64,000 nt of DNA from the NCBI GenBank assembly GCA_003265685.1, contig QJOU01000014.1, positions 58,421 to 122,420 of the forward strand, written 5' to 3'. The notes beneath the pieces were generated by a model. That model searched no databases. It was given only the letters and a program-made list of their open reading frames with translations, and was not told the origin of the DNA. Every line of letters starts with the position of its first letter. The first letter of the stretch is position 1. The translations under genes were made by a program, and so were the position numbers. Below are positions 18,526 through 26,972 of the stretch, piece by piece. The DNA is from Piscinibacter caeni. Lineage in GTDB: Bacteria; Pseudomonadota; Gammaproteobacteria; Burkholderiales; Burkholderiaceae_C.

Positions 18526-19387
18526 TGTGGTGCCGCCCGGCATAGTCCCTGGCGAACTGGAAGGCCACTCGCCCGGAGCGCGAACCGCGCTCCAGCGCCC
18601 ACACCAGGCTTTCCTGCCGTGCCGCCGCGATGGCCGCGTCGTCGACGCCGAAGCCGCGCAGCCACTGCGCGACGATGGCCAGGTACTCGTCCTGCGTGAA
18701 CGGGTAGAAGCTGATCCACAGCCCGAAACGCTCGGACAGCGAGATCTTCTCCTCCACCACCTCGCCGGGATGCACCTCGCCGTCCTCGGTGTGCCGGTAG
18801 CTCAGGTTCTCCTTCATGTACTCGGGCAGCAGGTGGCGGCGGTTGCTGGTCGCGTAGATCAGCACGTTGTCCGAGGCCTGTGCGACCGAGCCGTCGAGGA
18901 TGGACTTGAGCGCTTTGTAGCCCGGCTCGCCCTCGTCGAAGCTGAGGTCGTCGCAGAACACCACGAAGCGCTCGGGCCGCGGCGCGACCAGGTCGACGAT
19001 GTCCGGCAGGTCGGTCAGGTCGGCCTTGTCGACCTCGATCAACCGCAAGCCCTTCGGTGCGAACTCGTTCAGGCAGGCCTTGATCAGCGAACTCTTGCCG
19101 GTGCCGCGGGCGCCGGTCAGCAGCACGTTGTTGGCGCCGTGGCCGGCGACGAACTGCGCGGTGTTGCGCAGCAGGCGCTCCTTCTGCGGCTCGACCTCGA
19201 CCAGGTCCGCGAGGTGGATCGTGGCGACATGCTTCACCGGCTCGAGCACGCCCGCGCCGCCGCGCTTGCGGTAGCGGAAGGCGATCGAGGCGGACCAGTC
19301 GGGCGCGGCAGGCGGGTGCGGCAGCACGGCCTCGAGCCGCGCGAGCAGCGCCTCGGCACGGGCGATCAGCGAGTTGACATCGGGCAT
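18518..19387 (-). CDS. DUF815 family AAA ATPase
   Basis: The 289-residue ATPase has a Walker A 'GARGTGKS' at 92-99, a Walker B region 'FVVFCDDLSFDEGE' and a sensor-like 'NVLIYATSNRRHL'. Family members are widespread single-copy genes with no settled role. The N-terminal 85 residues and a C-terminal helical lid ('FYPFTQDEYLAIVAQWLRGF') flank the AAA core. It overlaps the MutT-like gene, and the two often occur together near argJ in related genomes, from recollection. Confidence 0.88.
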   Translation of the reverse strand: MPDVNSLIARAEALLARLEAVLPHPPAAPDWSASIAFRYRKRGGAGVLEPVKHVATIHLADLVEVEPQKERLLRNTAQFVAGHGANNVLLTGARGTGKSSLIKACLNEFAPKGLRLIEVDKADLTDLPDIVDLVAPRPERFVVFCDDLSFDEGEPGYKALKSILDGSVAQASDNVLIYATSNRRHLLPEYMKENLSYRHTEDGEVHPGEVVEEKISLSERFGLWISFYPFTQDEYLAIVAQWLRGFGVDDAAIAAARQESLVWALERGSRSGRVAFQFARDYAGRHHSD

Positions 19388-19397
19388 GCCCGCGAGT

Positions 19398-20048
19398 TTA
19401 CGGGGGCAGTTCGCGCAGCTCGTCGTCGACGATCACGAAGGCGCGGTCACCGGGCACACGTTCGAGCGCATGCATGCCGGTGAAGCTGCCGAAGGCCGGC
19501 AGCACACCGCAGCGTGTGCCGAAGTGGAAACAGGGTAGGCGCAGCCGGTCGTGCGCTCGACCGCCGAGGCTCACGCAAGGGTGAACGTGGCCCGCGAGCA
19601 CATAGGCCGTGTCGTGCACCTGCGGGTGGTGGCACAGCGCCAGGCCGCCGTCGAGGTAGGGCTCGTCGACCCCCTCGATGCGCAGCGAGGCCGGCGGGTC
19701 GCCGGCGCGGTCGTCGTGGTTGCCGCGCACCAGCAGCAGCTCGAGCGCGGCATGTCGTTCGCGCCAGCGCGCGACGGTCGCCAGCGTGGCCGCGGCATGC
19801 GAACGCGCCGAGTGCAGCAGGTCGCCGAGGAACACGATGCGCCGCACGGCGTGGCGCTCGACGAGCTGCGACAGCCGCTGCAGCGTGTCGCTGGTGGTGC
19901 CGCGCGGCACCGGCACGCCGAGTGCGCGGAAGCTGACGGCCTTGCCGATGTGCGCATCGGCGACCAGCAGCGTGTGCGTGTCGGGCAGCAGCGCGGCCTT
20001 CTGCGGCAGCAATGCGATCTGCCGGCCACCGACCTCGATCGTGACCAT
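19398..20048 (-). CDS. Metallophosphoesterase of the ligase-associated PdeM type
   Basis: The 216-residue calcineurin-like phosphoesterase has the metal motifs 'VADAHIGK', 'FLGDLLHS', 'RGNHDD' and 'LAGHVHPC'. The opening ('LPQKAALLPDTHTLLVADAH') is that of PdeM-like enzymes linked to LigD/Lhr DNA-repair clusters; no such partner is visible here. The ATG at 20048 is preferred over the long open frame upstream. It follows slmA by 17 nt on the minus strand. Confidence 0.85.
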   Translation of the reverse strand: MVTIEVGGRQIALLPQKAALLPDTHTLLVADAHIGKAVSFRALGVPVPRGTTSDTLQRLSQLVERHAVRRIVFLGDLLHSARSHAAATLATVARWRERHAALELLLVRGNHDDRAGDPPASLRIEGVDEPYLDGGLALCHHPQVHDTAYVLAGHVHPCVSLGGRAHDRLRLPCFHFGTRCGVLPAFGSFTGMHALERVPGDRAFVIVDDELRELPP

Positions 20049-20065
20049 GCTGGAACCGGCGGGAG

Positions 20066-20767
20066 TCAGGCGACGAACAGCGCCAGCGCGGCGTCGAGGT
20101 GCTCGGTCGGGCTGCGCTTGAAGCCCGAGCGCGCGTAGCGGTGCAGCCGGCCGACCGCGAAGGCGGTCAGCGCGGAGGCGCGCGCGTTGGCATCGACCGT
20201 CGGCGTGGCCGAGCCCGTCGATTCGGCCAGGCTGCGCAGGCTCTGGCGCAGCTGCGACTCGATGCGCTCGAAGAACTGGTTCATGCGCGCGAGCAGGCGA
20301 TCGTTCTCGAACACCAGCGCATCGCCGACCATCACGCGCGTCATGCCCGGGTTCTTCTCGCCGAATTGCAGCAGCACGGTGAGCACCTTGCGCACCTGCA
20401 CCGCGGAATCGGACTCGCGCTCGACGATCTGGTTGACGAGCGTGAAGACGCTGCTCTCGATGAACTCGATGAGGCCCTCGAACATCTGCGCCTTGCTCGC
20501 GAAGTGGCGGTACAGCGCCGCCTCGGAGACCTCGAGCCTGGCGGCCAGCGCGGCGGTGGTGATGCGTTCGGCCCCGGGCTGCTCGAGCATGCTCGCGAGC
20601 GTCTGCAGGATCTGGATGCGGCGCTCGCCCGGCTTCGGGCGCTTGCGCGTGGGGGCGGCAGCGGTGACGGGCTCGTCGGCCAGCGCATCGGCGGATGCCG
20701 CCGGGGGTACCACCGTGGCGTCGGTCTCGACAGGAGGAACGGACGCCGGATCGGTGGAGTGGCTCAT
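20066..20767 (-). CDS. slmA: Nucleoid occlusion factor SlmA (TetR family)
   Basis: SlmA binds chromosomal DNA and blocks FtsZ rings over the nucleoid. The 233-residue product has a disordered Pro/Ala N-terminal extension of about 45 residues, then the family block 'RRIQILQTLASMLEQPGAER', a TetR helix-turn-helix ('TTAALAARLEVSEAALYRHF') and a helical dimer domain. The ATG at 20767 overlaps the stop of the HAD-nucleotidase gene (ATGA). Conserved slmA-type proteins in Betaproteobacteria occur in just this arrangement. Confidence 0.9.
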   Translation of the reverse strand: MSHSTDPASVPPVETDATVVPPAASADALADEPVTAAAPTRKRPKPGERRIQILQTLASMLEQPGAERITTAALAARLEVSEAALYRHFASKAQMFEGLIEFIESSVFTLVNQIVERESDSAVQVRKVLTVLLQFGEKNPGMTRVMVGDALVFENDRLLARMNQFFERIESQLRQSLRSLAESTGSATPTVDANARASALTAFAVGRLHRYARSGFKRSPTEHLDAALALFVA

Positions 20768-21501
20768 CGCATGGCGCGTAACGTCTGCAGCGACTTGATT
20801 CTGGCACACACGTACCGGGGACAGAGGCAAGGGTGAACACCAACTTTCGGCGTCTTCCGGCCGTCGTTGATTCCGTCACGCAAAGTGCCCTTGAATCTTC
20901 CGTCCAGGTAGCGCTGCATCCACACCGTGCGCAGGCCCAGAGCGTAGGCAGCCTTCTGATGCTGCAGCGTGTCCTCCACCAGAACGCAGTCGGCCGCACG
21001 CAGCTTCAGCCGCGCGAGCAGGTGGCGGAACATGCGCGCATCCGGCTTCGGGCGATGCTGGCCGAACATCGTCATGTCCTCGATGCTGAGCACGCCGTCG
21101 AACAAGGGGGTCAGCCGCAGCGCATCGAGCACGCGCAGCGCATAGGCGCGCGGCGCGTTGGTCAGGATCAGCTTGCGCCCCGGCAGCCGGCGCAGCGCGG
21201 CGCGGTCGTGCGCGCTGGTGCGCAGCCGGCTCTCGAGCCCCGGCAGGCGGTGCGTCTGCTCGAGGAAGTGCGCGGCGCGCACACCGTGATGCCGCACCAG
21301 GCCGAGCAGCGTGGCGCCGTAGCGCTGCCAGTAGTGCACCCGCAGCGCGGCGGCGGCCGGCGGCGCCAGCCCGAGGTGCTCGACCATGTAGTCGGTCATC
21401 GCCTGGCTGGTGGGCGCGAAGGCCGCGTGGCTCGCGTCGTGCAGCGTGTTGTCGAGGTCGAACAGCCAGGTGATGCGGCCGCTCCGGGGTGAATCCGTCA
21501 C
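20764..21501 (-). CDS. HAD-superfamily pyrimidine 5'-nucleotidase
   Basis: The 245-residue HAD hydrolase has the nucleophile motif 'FDLDNTLHD' (Asp15, Asp17), 'LTNAPRAYA' as motif II, and 'PKPDARMF' plus 'LVEDTLQH' as motifs III and IV. This layout is typical of SDT1-like pyrimidine 5'-nucleotidases. A GTG start at 21501 overlaps the stop of the PP-loop gene (GTGA), and its own stop overlaps the slmA start. The genes argB, PP-loop ATPase, nucleotidase and slmA therefore form one tightly packed unit. Confidence 0.9.
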   Translation of the reverse strand: MTDSPRSGRITWLFDLDNTLHDASHAAFAPTSQAMTDYMVEHLGLAPPAAAALRVHYWQRYGATLLGLVRHHGVRAAHFLEQTHRLPGLESRLRTSAHDRAALRRLPGRKLILTNAPRAYALRVLDALRLTPLFDGVLSIEDMTMFGQHRPKPDARMFRHLLARLKLRAADCVLVEDTLQHQKAAYALGLRTVWMQRYLDGRFKGTLRDGINDGRKTPKVGVHPCLCPRYVCARIKSLQTLRAMR

Positions 21502-22163
21502 CGCAGCTCCGCGACAACGTAGTGCCCCGGCGCCGGTGCCGCCGGCCGGATCTCGTGCAGCGCCTGCACGCGGTGCGGCACCGGGCGCGCAAAACGCGGG
21601 CCGTCGAACACGAAGGTGTGGAACTCGCCGTTCTCGCCGCAGGCGTCCACGCCCTCGGGCAGGTCGGCAATGAAGCCGGCGTCGAACTCGCGGCCACAGA
21701 AGTCCGCCGCCAGGAACCGTCGATCCACGCAAACCACCCGCGCGCGGTAGCCGAGCGCCAGCAGTTCGTCCACCAGCGCGCGGCGCGGCGCCTGCCACAG
21801 CGGCAGCACGGCCTGCAGCCCGGCGCCGGCGCAGACACCCTCCTCCCAGTCGCGGTGCGCCTGCAGGTCGATGTCGCCGAACAGGCCATGCGTCAGGCCC
21901 TGCGCGGCGAAGGCGCGCAGCTGTTCGCTGAACACCGCCTCGTAGTCGGCCCAGCCGGCGCGCCGCATCACGAGCGGCAGCCCGAGCGAGTCGGCCTGCG
22001 CCTGCATCAGCGTCGGCGGGATCGCGTGCGAGCGCGAGCGCTCGCCGGTCTCGTCGAACATCGCCAGCAGCGCCTCGACGCGCCAGCCCGACTCGAGCGC
22101 GCGATGCAGCGCGAGCATCGAGTCCTTGCCGCCGCTCCAGCTGAAGAATGCGCGCCCGCTCAC
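21498..22163 (-). CDS. PP-loop ATPase of the Dph6/DUF71 family
   Basis: The 221-residue protein has the N-terminal pyrophosphatase motif 'SGGKDS' (residues 10-15) and blocks 'GDIDLQAHRDWEEGVCAGAG' and 'GENGEFHTFVFDGP', as in diphthine-ammonia ligase. Bacteria do not make diphthamide, so the substrate here must differ. The GTG start at 22163 lies 1 nt past the argB stop, and the C-terminus overlaps the HAD nucleotidase gene by 4 nt. Confidence 0.85.
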   Translation of the reverse strand: MSGRAFFSWSGGKDSMLALHRALESGWRVEALLAMFDETGERSRSHAIPPTLMQAQADSLGLPLVMRRAGWADYEAVFSEQLRAFAAQGLTHGLFGDIDLQAHRDWEEGVCAGAGLQAVLPLWQAPRRALVDELLALGYRARVVCVDRRFLAADFCGREFDAGFIADLPEGVDACGENGEFHTFVFDGPRFARPVPHRVQALHEIRPAAPAPGHYVVAELR

Positions 22164-22164
22164 C

Positions 22165-23085
22165 TCAGTGCGAGCGGATCATGGTGCCGTAGGCCTGATC
22201 GGTGAGCACCTCCAGCAGCATCGCGTGCGGCACGCGGCCGTCGATGATGTGCACGGTGTTGACGCCGTTCTTGGCCGCGTCCAGCGCCGAGCCGATCTTG
22301 GGCAGCATGCCGCCGCTGATCGTGCCGTCGGCGAACAGCTCGTCGATCTCGCGTGCGCTCAGGTTGGTCAGCAGCTTGCCGGCCTTGTCGAGCACGCCGG
22401 GCGTGTTGGTCAGCATCATCAGCTTCTCGGCCTTCAGCACCTCGGCCAGCTTGCCGGCCACCACGTCGGCGTTGATGTTGTAGTTCTCGTTGTCCTTGCC
22501 GAAACCCAGCGGCGAGATCACGGGGATGAACTGGTCGTCCTGCAGGGCCTTCACGACGCTCGGGTCGATCGATTCGATCTCGCCGACCTGGCCGACGTCG
22601 TGCTCGATGCTCGGGTCCTTCTGGTCGACCATCTTCAGCTTGCGCGCGCGGATCAAGCCGCCGTCACGGCCGGTCAGGCCCACCGCCTTGCCGCCGGCGG
22701 CGTTGATCAGGCCGACGATGTCCTGCTGCACCTGGCCGGCCAGCACCCACTCGACCACCTCCATGGTCTCCTCGTCGGTGACGCGCATGCCCTGGATGAA
22801 GGTGCCCTTCTTGCCCACCTTGGCCAGCGCCTCGTCGATCTGCGGCCCGCCGCCGTGCACCACCACCGGGTTCAGGCCGACCAGCTTGAGCAGCACCACG
22901 TCCTCGGCGAAATCCTGCTGCAACGACGGGTCGGTCATCGCGTTGCCGCCGTACTTGATGACGATGGTCTTGCCGTGGAACTTGCGGATGTAGGGCAGCG
23001 CCTGGGCCAGGATCTCGGCCTTGTCGCGCGGCCCGATGTGGCTCAGGTCGTGCAGCGCGTTGGACGAGGCAGAATTTCCACTCAT
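22165..23085 (-). CDS. argB: Acetylglutamate kinase ArgB
   Basis: ArgB phosphorylates N-acetylglutamate, the second step of arginine synthesis. The 306-residue product has '[15 protein letters not shown]', '[13 protein letters not shown]', '[13 protein letters not shown]' and '[12 protein letters not shown]', all family hallmarks. The long N-terminal helix ('[17 protein letters not shown]') is the type found in hexameric, arginine-sensitive ArgB, so feedback inhibition by arginine is likely. The start codon is immediately divergent from, and overlaps, the possible ATG of the DUF2242 gene. Confidence 0.97.
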   Translation of the reverse strand: MSGNSASSNALHDLSHIGPRDKAEILAQALPYIRKFHGKTIVIKYGGNAMTDPSLQQDFAEDVVLLKLVGLNPVVVHGGGPQIDEALAKVGKKGTFIQGMRVTDEETMEVVEWVLAGQVQQDIVGLINAAGGKAVGLTGRDGGLIRARKLKMVDQKDPSIEHDVGQVGEIESIDPSVVKALQDDQFIPVISPLGFGKDNENYNINADVVAGKLAEVLKAEKLMMLTNTPGVLDKAGKLLTNLSAREIDELFADGTISGGMLPKIGSALDAAKNGVNTVHIIDGRVPHAMLLEVLTDQAYGTMIRSH

Positions 23086-23671
23086 GGCAGGTGATCTCCG
23101 CAGTCTTGATGCAGTGCGGCAAATTGTAGGCGCCACGCTGGCGGCCGCCGCCGCGCTGCTGGCCGGCTGCGCGTGGCAGCCGGGGCTCGGAAACGGCCGC
23201 ACGCCCTCGGTCTACCAGGACGAGCGCTTCCAGCCCGACGAGACCTTCTCGCGCCTGTTCGACGCCGGCGTGGCCGACACCTGCGAGGCGGCGCGCCGCG
23301 CGCTGCTGAGCCAGGGCTACGTGGTGACGGCGGCGCGCCCGGACGTGATCAACGGCAGCAAGCGCTTCCAGCCCGAGGGCGCGGTGCACATGGAGATCAG
23401 CTTCACCGTGGTCTGCGTGCCCGAGGGCGCGGGCGGCGCGGTCTCCACCGCCTACGTGTCTGCCCAGCAGGACCGCTACGTGATCAAGCGCGCCTCCACC
23501 AGCACCAGCCTGGGCGTGGGCGCGCTCGGCTCGATCTCGGTGCCGCTGTCCTCGAGCGAGGAGTCGCTGGTGAAGGTCGGCTCGGAGACGATCCCGGCCG
23601 GCCCGTTCTACGACCGCTACTTCGCGCTGATGCAGCGCCTGCTCGCCGACCTGCGCGACGGCGGCCGGTGA
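23084..23671 (+). CDS. DUF2242 family lipoprotein
   Basis: The protein has up to 195 residues. A hydrophobic signal ends in a lipobox ('[10 protein letters not shown]'), then comes a soluble domain of the DUF2242 family ('[21 protein letters not shown]', '[13 protein letters not shown]'). It is presumably anchored in the outer or inner membrane; its function is unknown. The ATG at 23084 overlaps the argB start codon on the other strand. A GTG at 23114 gives a tidier signal peptide and may be the true start. It converges with the reductase gene, 24 nt away. Confidence 0.8.
   Translation: MAGDLRSLDAVRQIVGATLAAAAALLAGCAWQPGLGNGRTPSVYQDERFQPDETFSRLFDAGVADTCEAARRALLSQGYVVTAARPDVINGSKRFQPEGAVHMEISFTVVCVPEGAGGAVSTAYVSAQQDRYVIKRASTSTSLGVGALGSISVPLSSSEESLVKVGSETIPAGPFYDRYFALMQRLLADLRDGGR
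23123..23128 (-). promoter_or_regulatory. Candidate -10 element for argB
   Basis: On the minus strand TACAAT (5 of 6) lies 38 nt before the argB ATG, leaving a short leader that contains a GGAG ribosome-binding site. No recognisable -35 is present. If this is right, the argB promoter lies inside the first codons of the divergent DUF2242 gene. Confidence 0.3.
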
Positions 23672-23695
23672 CGCGCCGGCCGCCTCGCGGTCAGG

Positions 23696-25690
23696 TCAGA
23701 AGTGGATGCCGCGCATCATCTGCTGCAGCGCCACCGCCTCGGCACTGAGCTGCGGCTTGGCGCCCTTCTCGCCCTTGGCCGCCTCGCTGTCGGGGAACAT
23801 GCGGAAGCTGGTGTTCATCACGATCTGCGCCACGCGCGGCGCCACCGCATGCAGCAGTTCGCCGAACATGCCCAGGCGCGTGGCGATGCGCACCGGCTTG
23901 TCGATGCAGGCCTGGGCGATCATGTCGGCGGCCTCCTCGGGGCTGAGCGTCGGCACGTTCTGGTAGATCTTGGTCGGCGCGATCATCGGCGTGCGCACCA
24001 GCGGCATGTTGATCGTGGTGAAGGTGATGCCGACGTCGGCGTACTCGCTCGAGGCGCAGCGGGTCCAGGCGTCCAGCGCGGCCTTGCTGGCCACGTAGGC
24101 CGAGAAGCGCGGCGCGTTCGTCAGCACGCCGATCGAGCTGATGTTGACCACGTGGCCCTTCTTCTTGGCCACCATGCCCGGGAGCAGGCCCATCGTGACG
24201 CGCAGGCAGCCGAAGTAGTTCAGCTGCATGGTGCGCTCGTAGTCGTGGAAGCGGTCGTAGCTCGACTCGATCGCGCGGCGGATCGAGCGGCCCGCGTTGT
24301 TGATCAGGAAGTCGACCCCGCCGTGCTGCTCGTTCAGCGCCTTGATGAACTCGGCGCAGCTCGCCTCGTCGGCGATGTCCACGCTGTAGCTGTGCACGGC
24401 CGCGTCCTTCCCGGCGTAGGCGCGGATCTCCCTGACCGCCTCGGCCAGCTTGTCGGCATCGCGCGCGCAGATGATCGTCACCGCGCCGGCCTGGGCGAAC
24501 TTGCAGGCCGCCGCCAGGCCGATGCCCGACGAGCCGCCGGTCACCAGCACCACCTTGCCGGCCACCGTGCCCTTCAGGCTGCGGTCGATGAAGAGGGCCG
24601 GATCGAGGTGGCGCTCCCAGTAGTCCCACAGCCGCCAGGCGTAATCGTGCAGGTTCGGGCACTCGATGCCACTGCCCTTGAGCGCCGCATCGGTCTCGCG
24701 CCGGTCGAAGCGGGTCGGGTAGTTGACGAAGCTCAGCATGTCCTCGGGCAGGCCGAGGTCCTTCATCACCGCGCGGTAGACCCGCCGCACCGGTGCCAGC
24801 GCCATCAGCCCCTTCTTCACGCTCTTGGGGATGAAGCCGAGCAGCGCGGCGTTGACGAACAGGTTCATCTTCGGCGCGTGCGCCGCCTTGCTGAAGATGT
24901 CGAGCACGTCGCCGACGCGGTAGCCCACCGGGTCGACCAGGTGGTAGCACTTGCCGCTGGCGTGGAAGTGGTGGCTGATGTGGTCGAGCGCCGCGACGAC
25001 GAAGTCGACCGGCACGATGTTCACCCGCCCGCCCTCCAGGCCGATGCTCGGCATCCACGGCGGCAGGATCTGCCGCATGCGCTGGATCAGCTTGAAGAAG
25101 TAGTACGGACCGTCGACCTTGTCCATCTCGCCGGACTTCGAGTCGCCCACCACCAGCGCCGGGCGGTAGACCGTCCAGGGTACCTTGCACTCCTTGCGCA
25201 CGATCTTCTCGCTCTCGTGCTTGGTCATGAAGTACGGGTGGTCCAGGCCCTCGGCCTCGTCGAACATGTCCTCGCGGAACACGCCTTCGTACAGGCCGGC
25301 GGCGGCGATCGACGACATGTGGTGGAAATGCTTCGCGTCGATCGCCTTGGCGAACTCCACCGAGTTGCGCGTGCCGTCGATGTTGGCGCGCACCTGGCTC
25401 TCCTCGTCGGCCTTCAGGTCGTAGACCGCGGCGAGGTGGTAGACATGGTCGATCTGCCCCTTCAGCGCCTTGATCGCGTCGGCACTGACGCCCAGCTTCT
25501 TGCCGGTGAGGTCGCCGTAGACGGGCACGGCGCGCGCCTTGCCCACGCCCCAGTAGGCGAGCAGTTCCGGCACCTTGCCCTCGGACTCCGGGCGCAACAG
25601 GAAGTGGACCACCGCGCCGCGGCGCGCCAGCAGTGTCTTGACGAGTCGCCGGCCGATGAAACCGGTGGCCCCGGTGACGAAATACTGCAT
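23696..25690 (-). CDS. Two-domain fatty acyl-CoA reductase (alcohol-forming type)
   Basis: The 664-residue protein fuses two NAD(P)-binding reductase domains. The first is an extended SDR with 'GATGFIG' at 7-13 and Tyr153/Lys157 ('YFMTK'). The second is a classical SDR with 'TGGSSGIG' at about 384-391, 'NISSIG' and Tyr532/Lys536 ('YVASK'). Length, domain order and long conserved stretches ('FVNYPTRFD', 'HDYERTMQLNYFG', 'INMPLVRTPMIAPTKIY') closely resemble, from memory, the Marinobacter enzyme Maqu_2220 that reduces acyl-CoA or acyl-ACP to fatty alcohol. It is divergent from a phasin gene. Substrate here is inferred; a plain fused SDR of other specificity is the alternative. Confidence 0.8.
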   Translation of the reverse strand: MQYFVTGATGFIGRRLVKTLLARRGAVVHFLLRPESEGKVPELLAYWGVGKARAVPVYGDLTGKKLGVSADAIKALKGQIDHVYHLAAVYDLKADEESQVRANIDGTRNSVEFAKAIDAKHFHHMSSIAAAGLYEGVFREDMFDEAEGLDHPYFMTKHESEKIVRKECKVPWTVYRPALVVGDSKSGEMDKVDGPYYFFKLIQRMRQILPPWMPSIGLEGGRVNIVPVDFVVAALDHISHHFHASGKCYHLVDPVGYRVGDVLDIFSKAAHAPKMNLFVNAALLGFIPKSVKKGLMALAPVRRVYRAVMKDLGLPEDMLSFVNYPTRFDRRETDAALKGSGIECPNLHDYAWRLWDYWERHLDPALFIDRSLKGTVAGKVVLVTGGSSGIGLAAACKFAQAGAVTIICARDADKLAEAVREIRAYAGKDAAVHSYSVDIADEASCAEFIKALNEQHGGVDFLINNAGRSIRRAIESSYDRFHDYERTMQLNYFGCLRVTMGLLPGMVAKKKGHVVNISSIGVLTNAPRFSAYVASKAALDAWTRCASSEYADVGITFTTINMPLVRTPMIAPTKIYQNVPTLSPEEAADMIAQACIDKPVRIATRLGMFGELLHAVAPRVAQIVMNTSFRMFPDSEAAKGEKGAKPQLSAEAVALQQMMRGIHF

Positions 25691-25847
25691 GCGCGCTTCT
25701 CCTCGGATGGTTGTATCGATGAACGGGTTTGCACCTATTTTTGTCGAAAGGCCCTGGCGCGACGCTGCGCGCTTACCCGGAGCAAGGCCCACCGGGCGTA
25801 GAGCCGGCCCACTAGAGAATTAGGCTGCCCCCTCGACAGGCGGTGCC

Positions 25848-25853
25848 TATAGT
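25848..25853 (+). promoter_or_regulatory. Candidate -10 element for the phasin gene
   Basis: TATAGT (5 of 6) lies 37 nt before the phasin ATG. The region 17 nt upstream is GC-rich and has no clear -35. The 199-nt divergent spacer (25691-25889) between the reductase and phasin genes holds no gene. Confidence 0.35.
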
Positions 25854-25889
25854 CGATACGCATCGAACCACGCGAAGGACACGCACACC

Positions 25890-26420
25890 ATGGTCAAGAA
25901 GCTCAAGCAGATGGCGCAGAAGAAGGCCACGTCGAGTGGCAACCTGCTCGACAACGCACTGGCCGGCTCGGTGAAGGACTCGGCCCAGCAGATCTGGCTG
26001 GCCGGCATGGGCGCCTTCTCGAAGGCGCAGGAAGAAGGCGGCAAGGTGTTCGAGGCGCTCGTCAAGGAAGGCCTGTCGCTGCAGCGCAAGACGCAGGCGG
26101 TGGCCGAGGAGAAGCTCGGCGCCGTCACCAGCAAGATGACCGGCATGGCCGGCGAGGTGCAGGCCAAGGCCGGCCAGCACTGGGACAAGCTCGAGACGAT
26201 CTTCGAGGAACGCACTGCCAAGGCGCTGAACAAGCTCGGCGTGCCCTCGGCCAAGGACGTGGAGGCGCTGATCAAGCGCATCGACGAACTGAGCGCGCAG
26301 GTGGCCAAGCTCTCGGGCACCGCGCCGGCGAAGAAGGCCCGCGCGACGGCCGCGAAGTCCAACGGCGCCGCCAAGCCGGCCGCCAAGCGCGCCGCGGCGC
26401 GCAAGTCGGCCGCCGCCTGA
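25890..26420 (+). CDS. Phasin-family PHA granule-associated protein
   Basis: The 176-residue, mostly helical protein has the phasin block 'DSAQQIWLAGMGAFSKAQEE' and a heptad-like helix ('KVFEALVKEGLSLQRKTQ'). It ends in an Ala/Lys-rich tail ('KKARATAAKSNGAAKPAAKR'). Such proteins of the PhaF/PhaI type coat polyhydroxyalkanoate granules, and the basic tail of PhaF-like members can bind DNA and spread granules over the nucleoid. The tail here is short but has the same composition. No PHA synthase lies in the window. Confidence 0.88.
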   Translation: MVKKLKQMAQKKATSSGNLLDNALAGSVKDSAQQIWLAGMGAFSKAQEEGGKVFEALVKEGLSLQRKTQAVAEEKLGAVTSKMTGMAGEVQAKAGQHWDKLETIFEERTAKALNKLGVPSAKDVEALIKRIDELSAQVAKLSGTAPAKKARATAAKSNGAAKPAAKRAAARKSAAA

Positions 26421-26451
26421 GCGTGATGCCCCCACGCTCACTTCGTTCGCT

Positions 26452-26466
26452 GCCCCCCGCGGGGGC
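26452..26466. terminator. GC hairpin after the phasin gene, in a repeat-like motif
   Basis: GCCCCCC and GGGGGC form a tight inverted repeat around CGC, 32 nt past the phasin stop. It is preceded by 'CACTTCGTTCGCT' (26440-26452). From memory, that combination recurs between genes in many Burkholderiales genomes. There is no T-run. It may act as a terminator between the phasin and the next, converging gene. Confidence 0.4.
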
Positions 26467-26502
26467 GCGTCAGCGGCTCCGGACGGCCGCGCACCGCTGA
26501 CT

Positions 26503-26913
26503 TCAGCTGCGCGTCCCGTCGAAGTACTTGCGCTGGAGTTCGGCCGAGAAGCCGAACACCCCGGCCGAGAAGCTGGCAGCGGAACAGACCTTGCCCGGCT
26601 TGTCCGGGTGGGTCTTGAGCGCCAGGTAGACCCAGCCGATCCCGGGCTTGCGCCACAGCACGATCGCGCTGATCGCCGAGCCGTCGCGGCCGAAGGCGGG
26701 GTAGCGCTCGAGCAGGGCCGACTGCACCCCTTCGCGGTCGGTGTCGTCCAGCACCACGCTGTCGCTGCCGGCGTTGAGCTGGTAGCGCTCGGTGCCGACG
26801 CAGGTCTCGAGCATCAACGGCGCGGACGGCGTGGCCATGAAGGCCTGCCCGAACCCCGCCGCCGGCAGCACACCGAGCACGAGGAGACAGGCGCCAGCCT
26901 GGAGCGGGCTCAT
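26503..26913 (-). CDS. Hypothetical secreted protein
   Basis: I do not recognise this 136-residue protein. It has an N-terminal signal peptide ('MSPLQAGACLLVLGVLPAAG'). The mature part contains two Cys ('MLETCVGTERY' and 'GKVCSAASF') that could form a disulfide, and an aromatic-rich 'KPGIGWVYLALKTH'. A periplasmic or secreted location is likely. The ATG at 26913 gives the signal peptide; the frame is open upstream to 26997 without meaning. It is divergent from the patatin gene, 59 nt away. Confidence 0.65.
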   Translation of the reverse strand: MSPLQAGACLLVLGVLPAAGFGQAFMATPSAPLMLETCVGTERYQLNAGSDSVVLDDTDREGVQSALLERYPAFGRDGSAISAIVLWRKPGIGWVYLALKTHPDKPGKVCSAASFSAGVFGFSAELQRKYFDGTRS

Positions 26914-26972
26914 ACGCAGCAGTCTAGACGCCTGCCCCGAAACCTGCAGCCCCCTCGGGCCTAGACTGAGCC

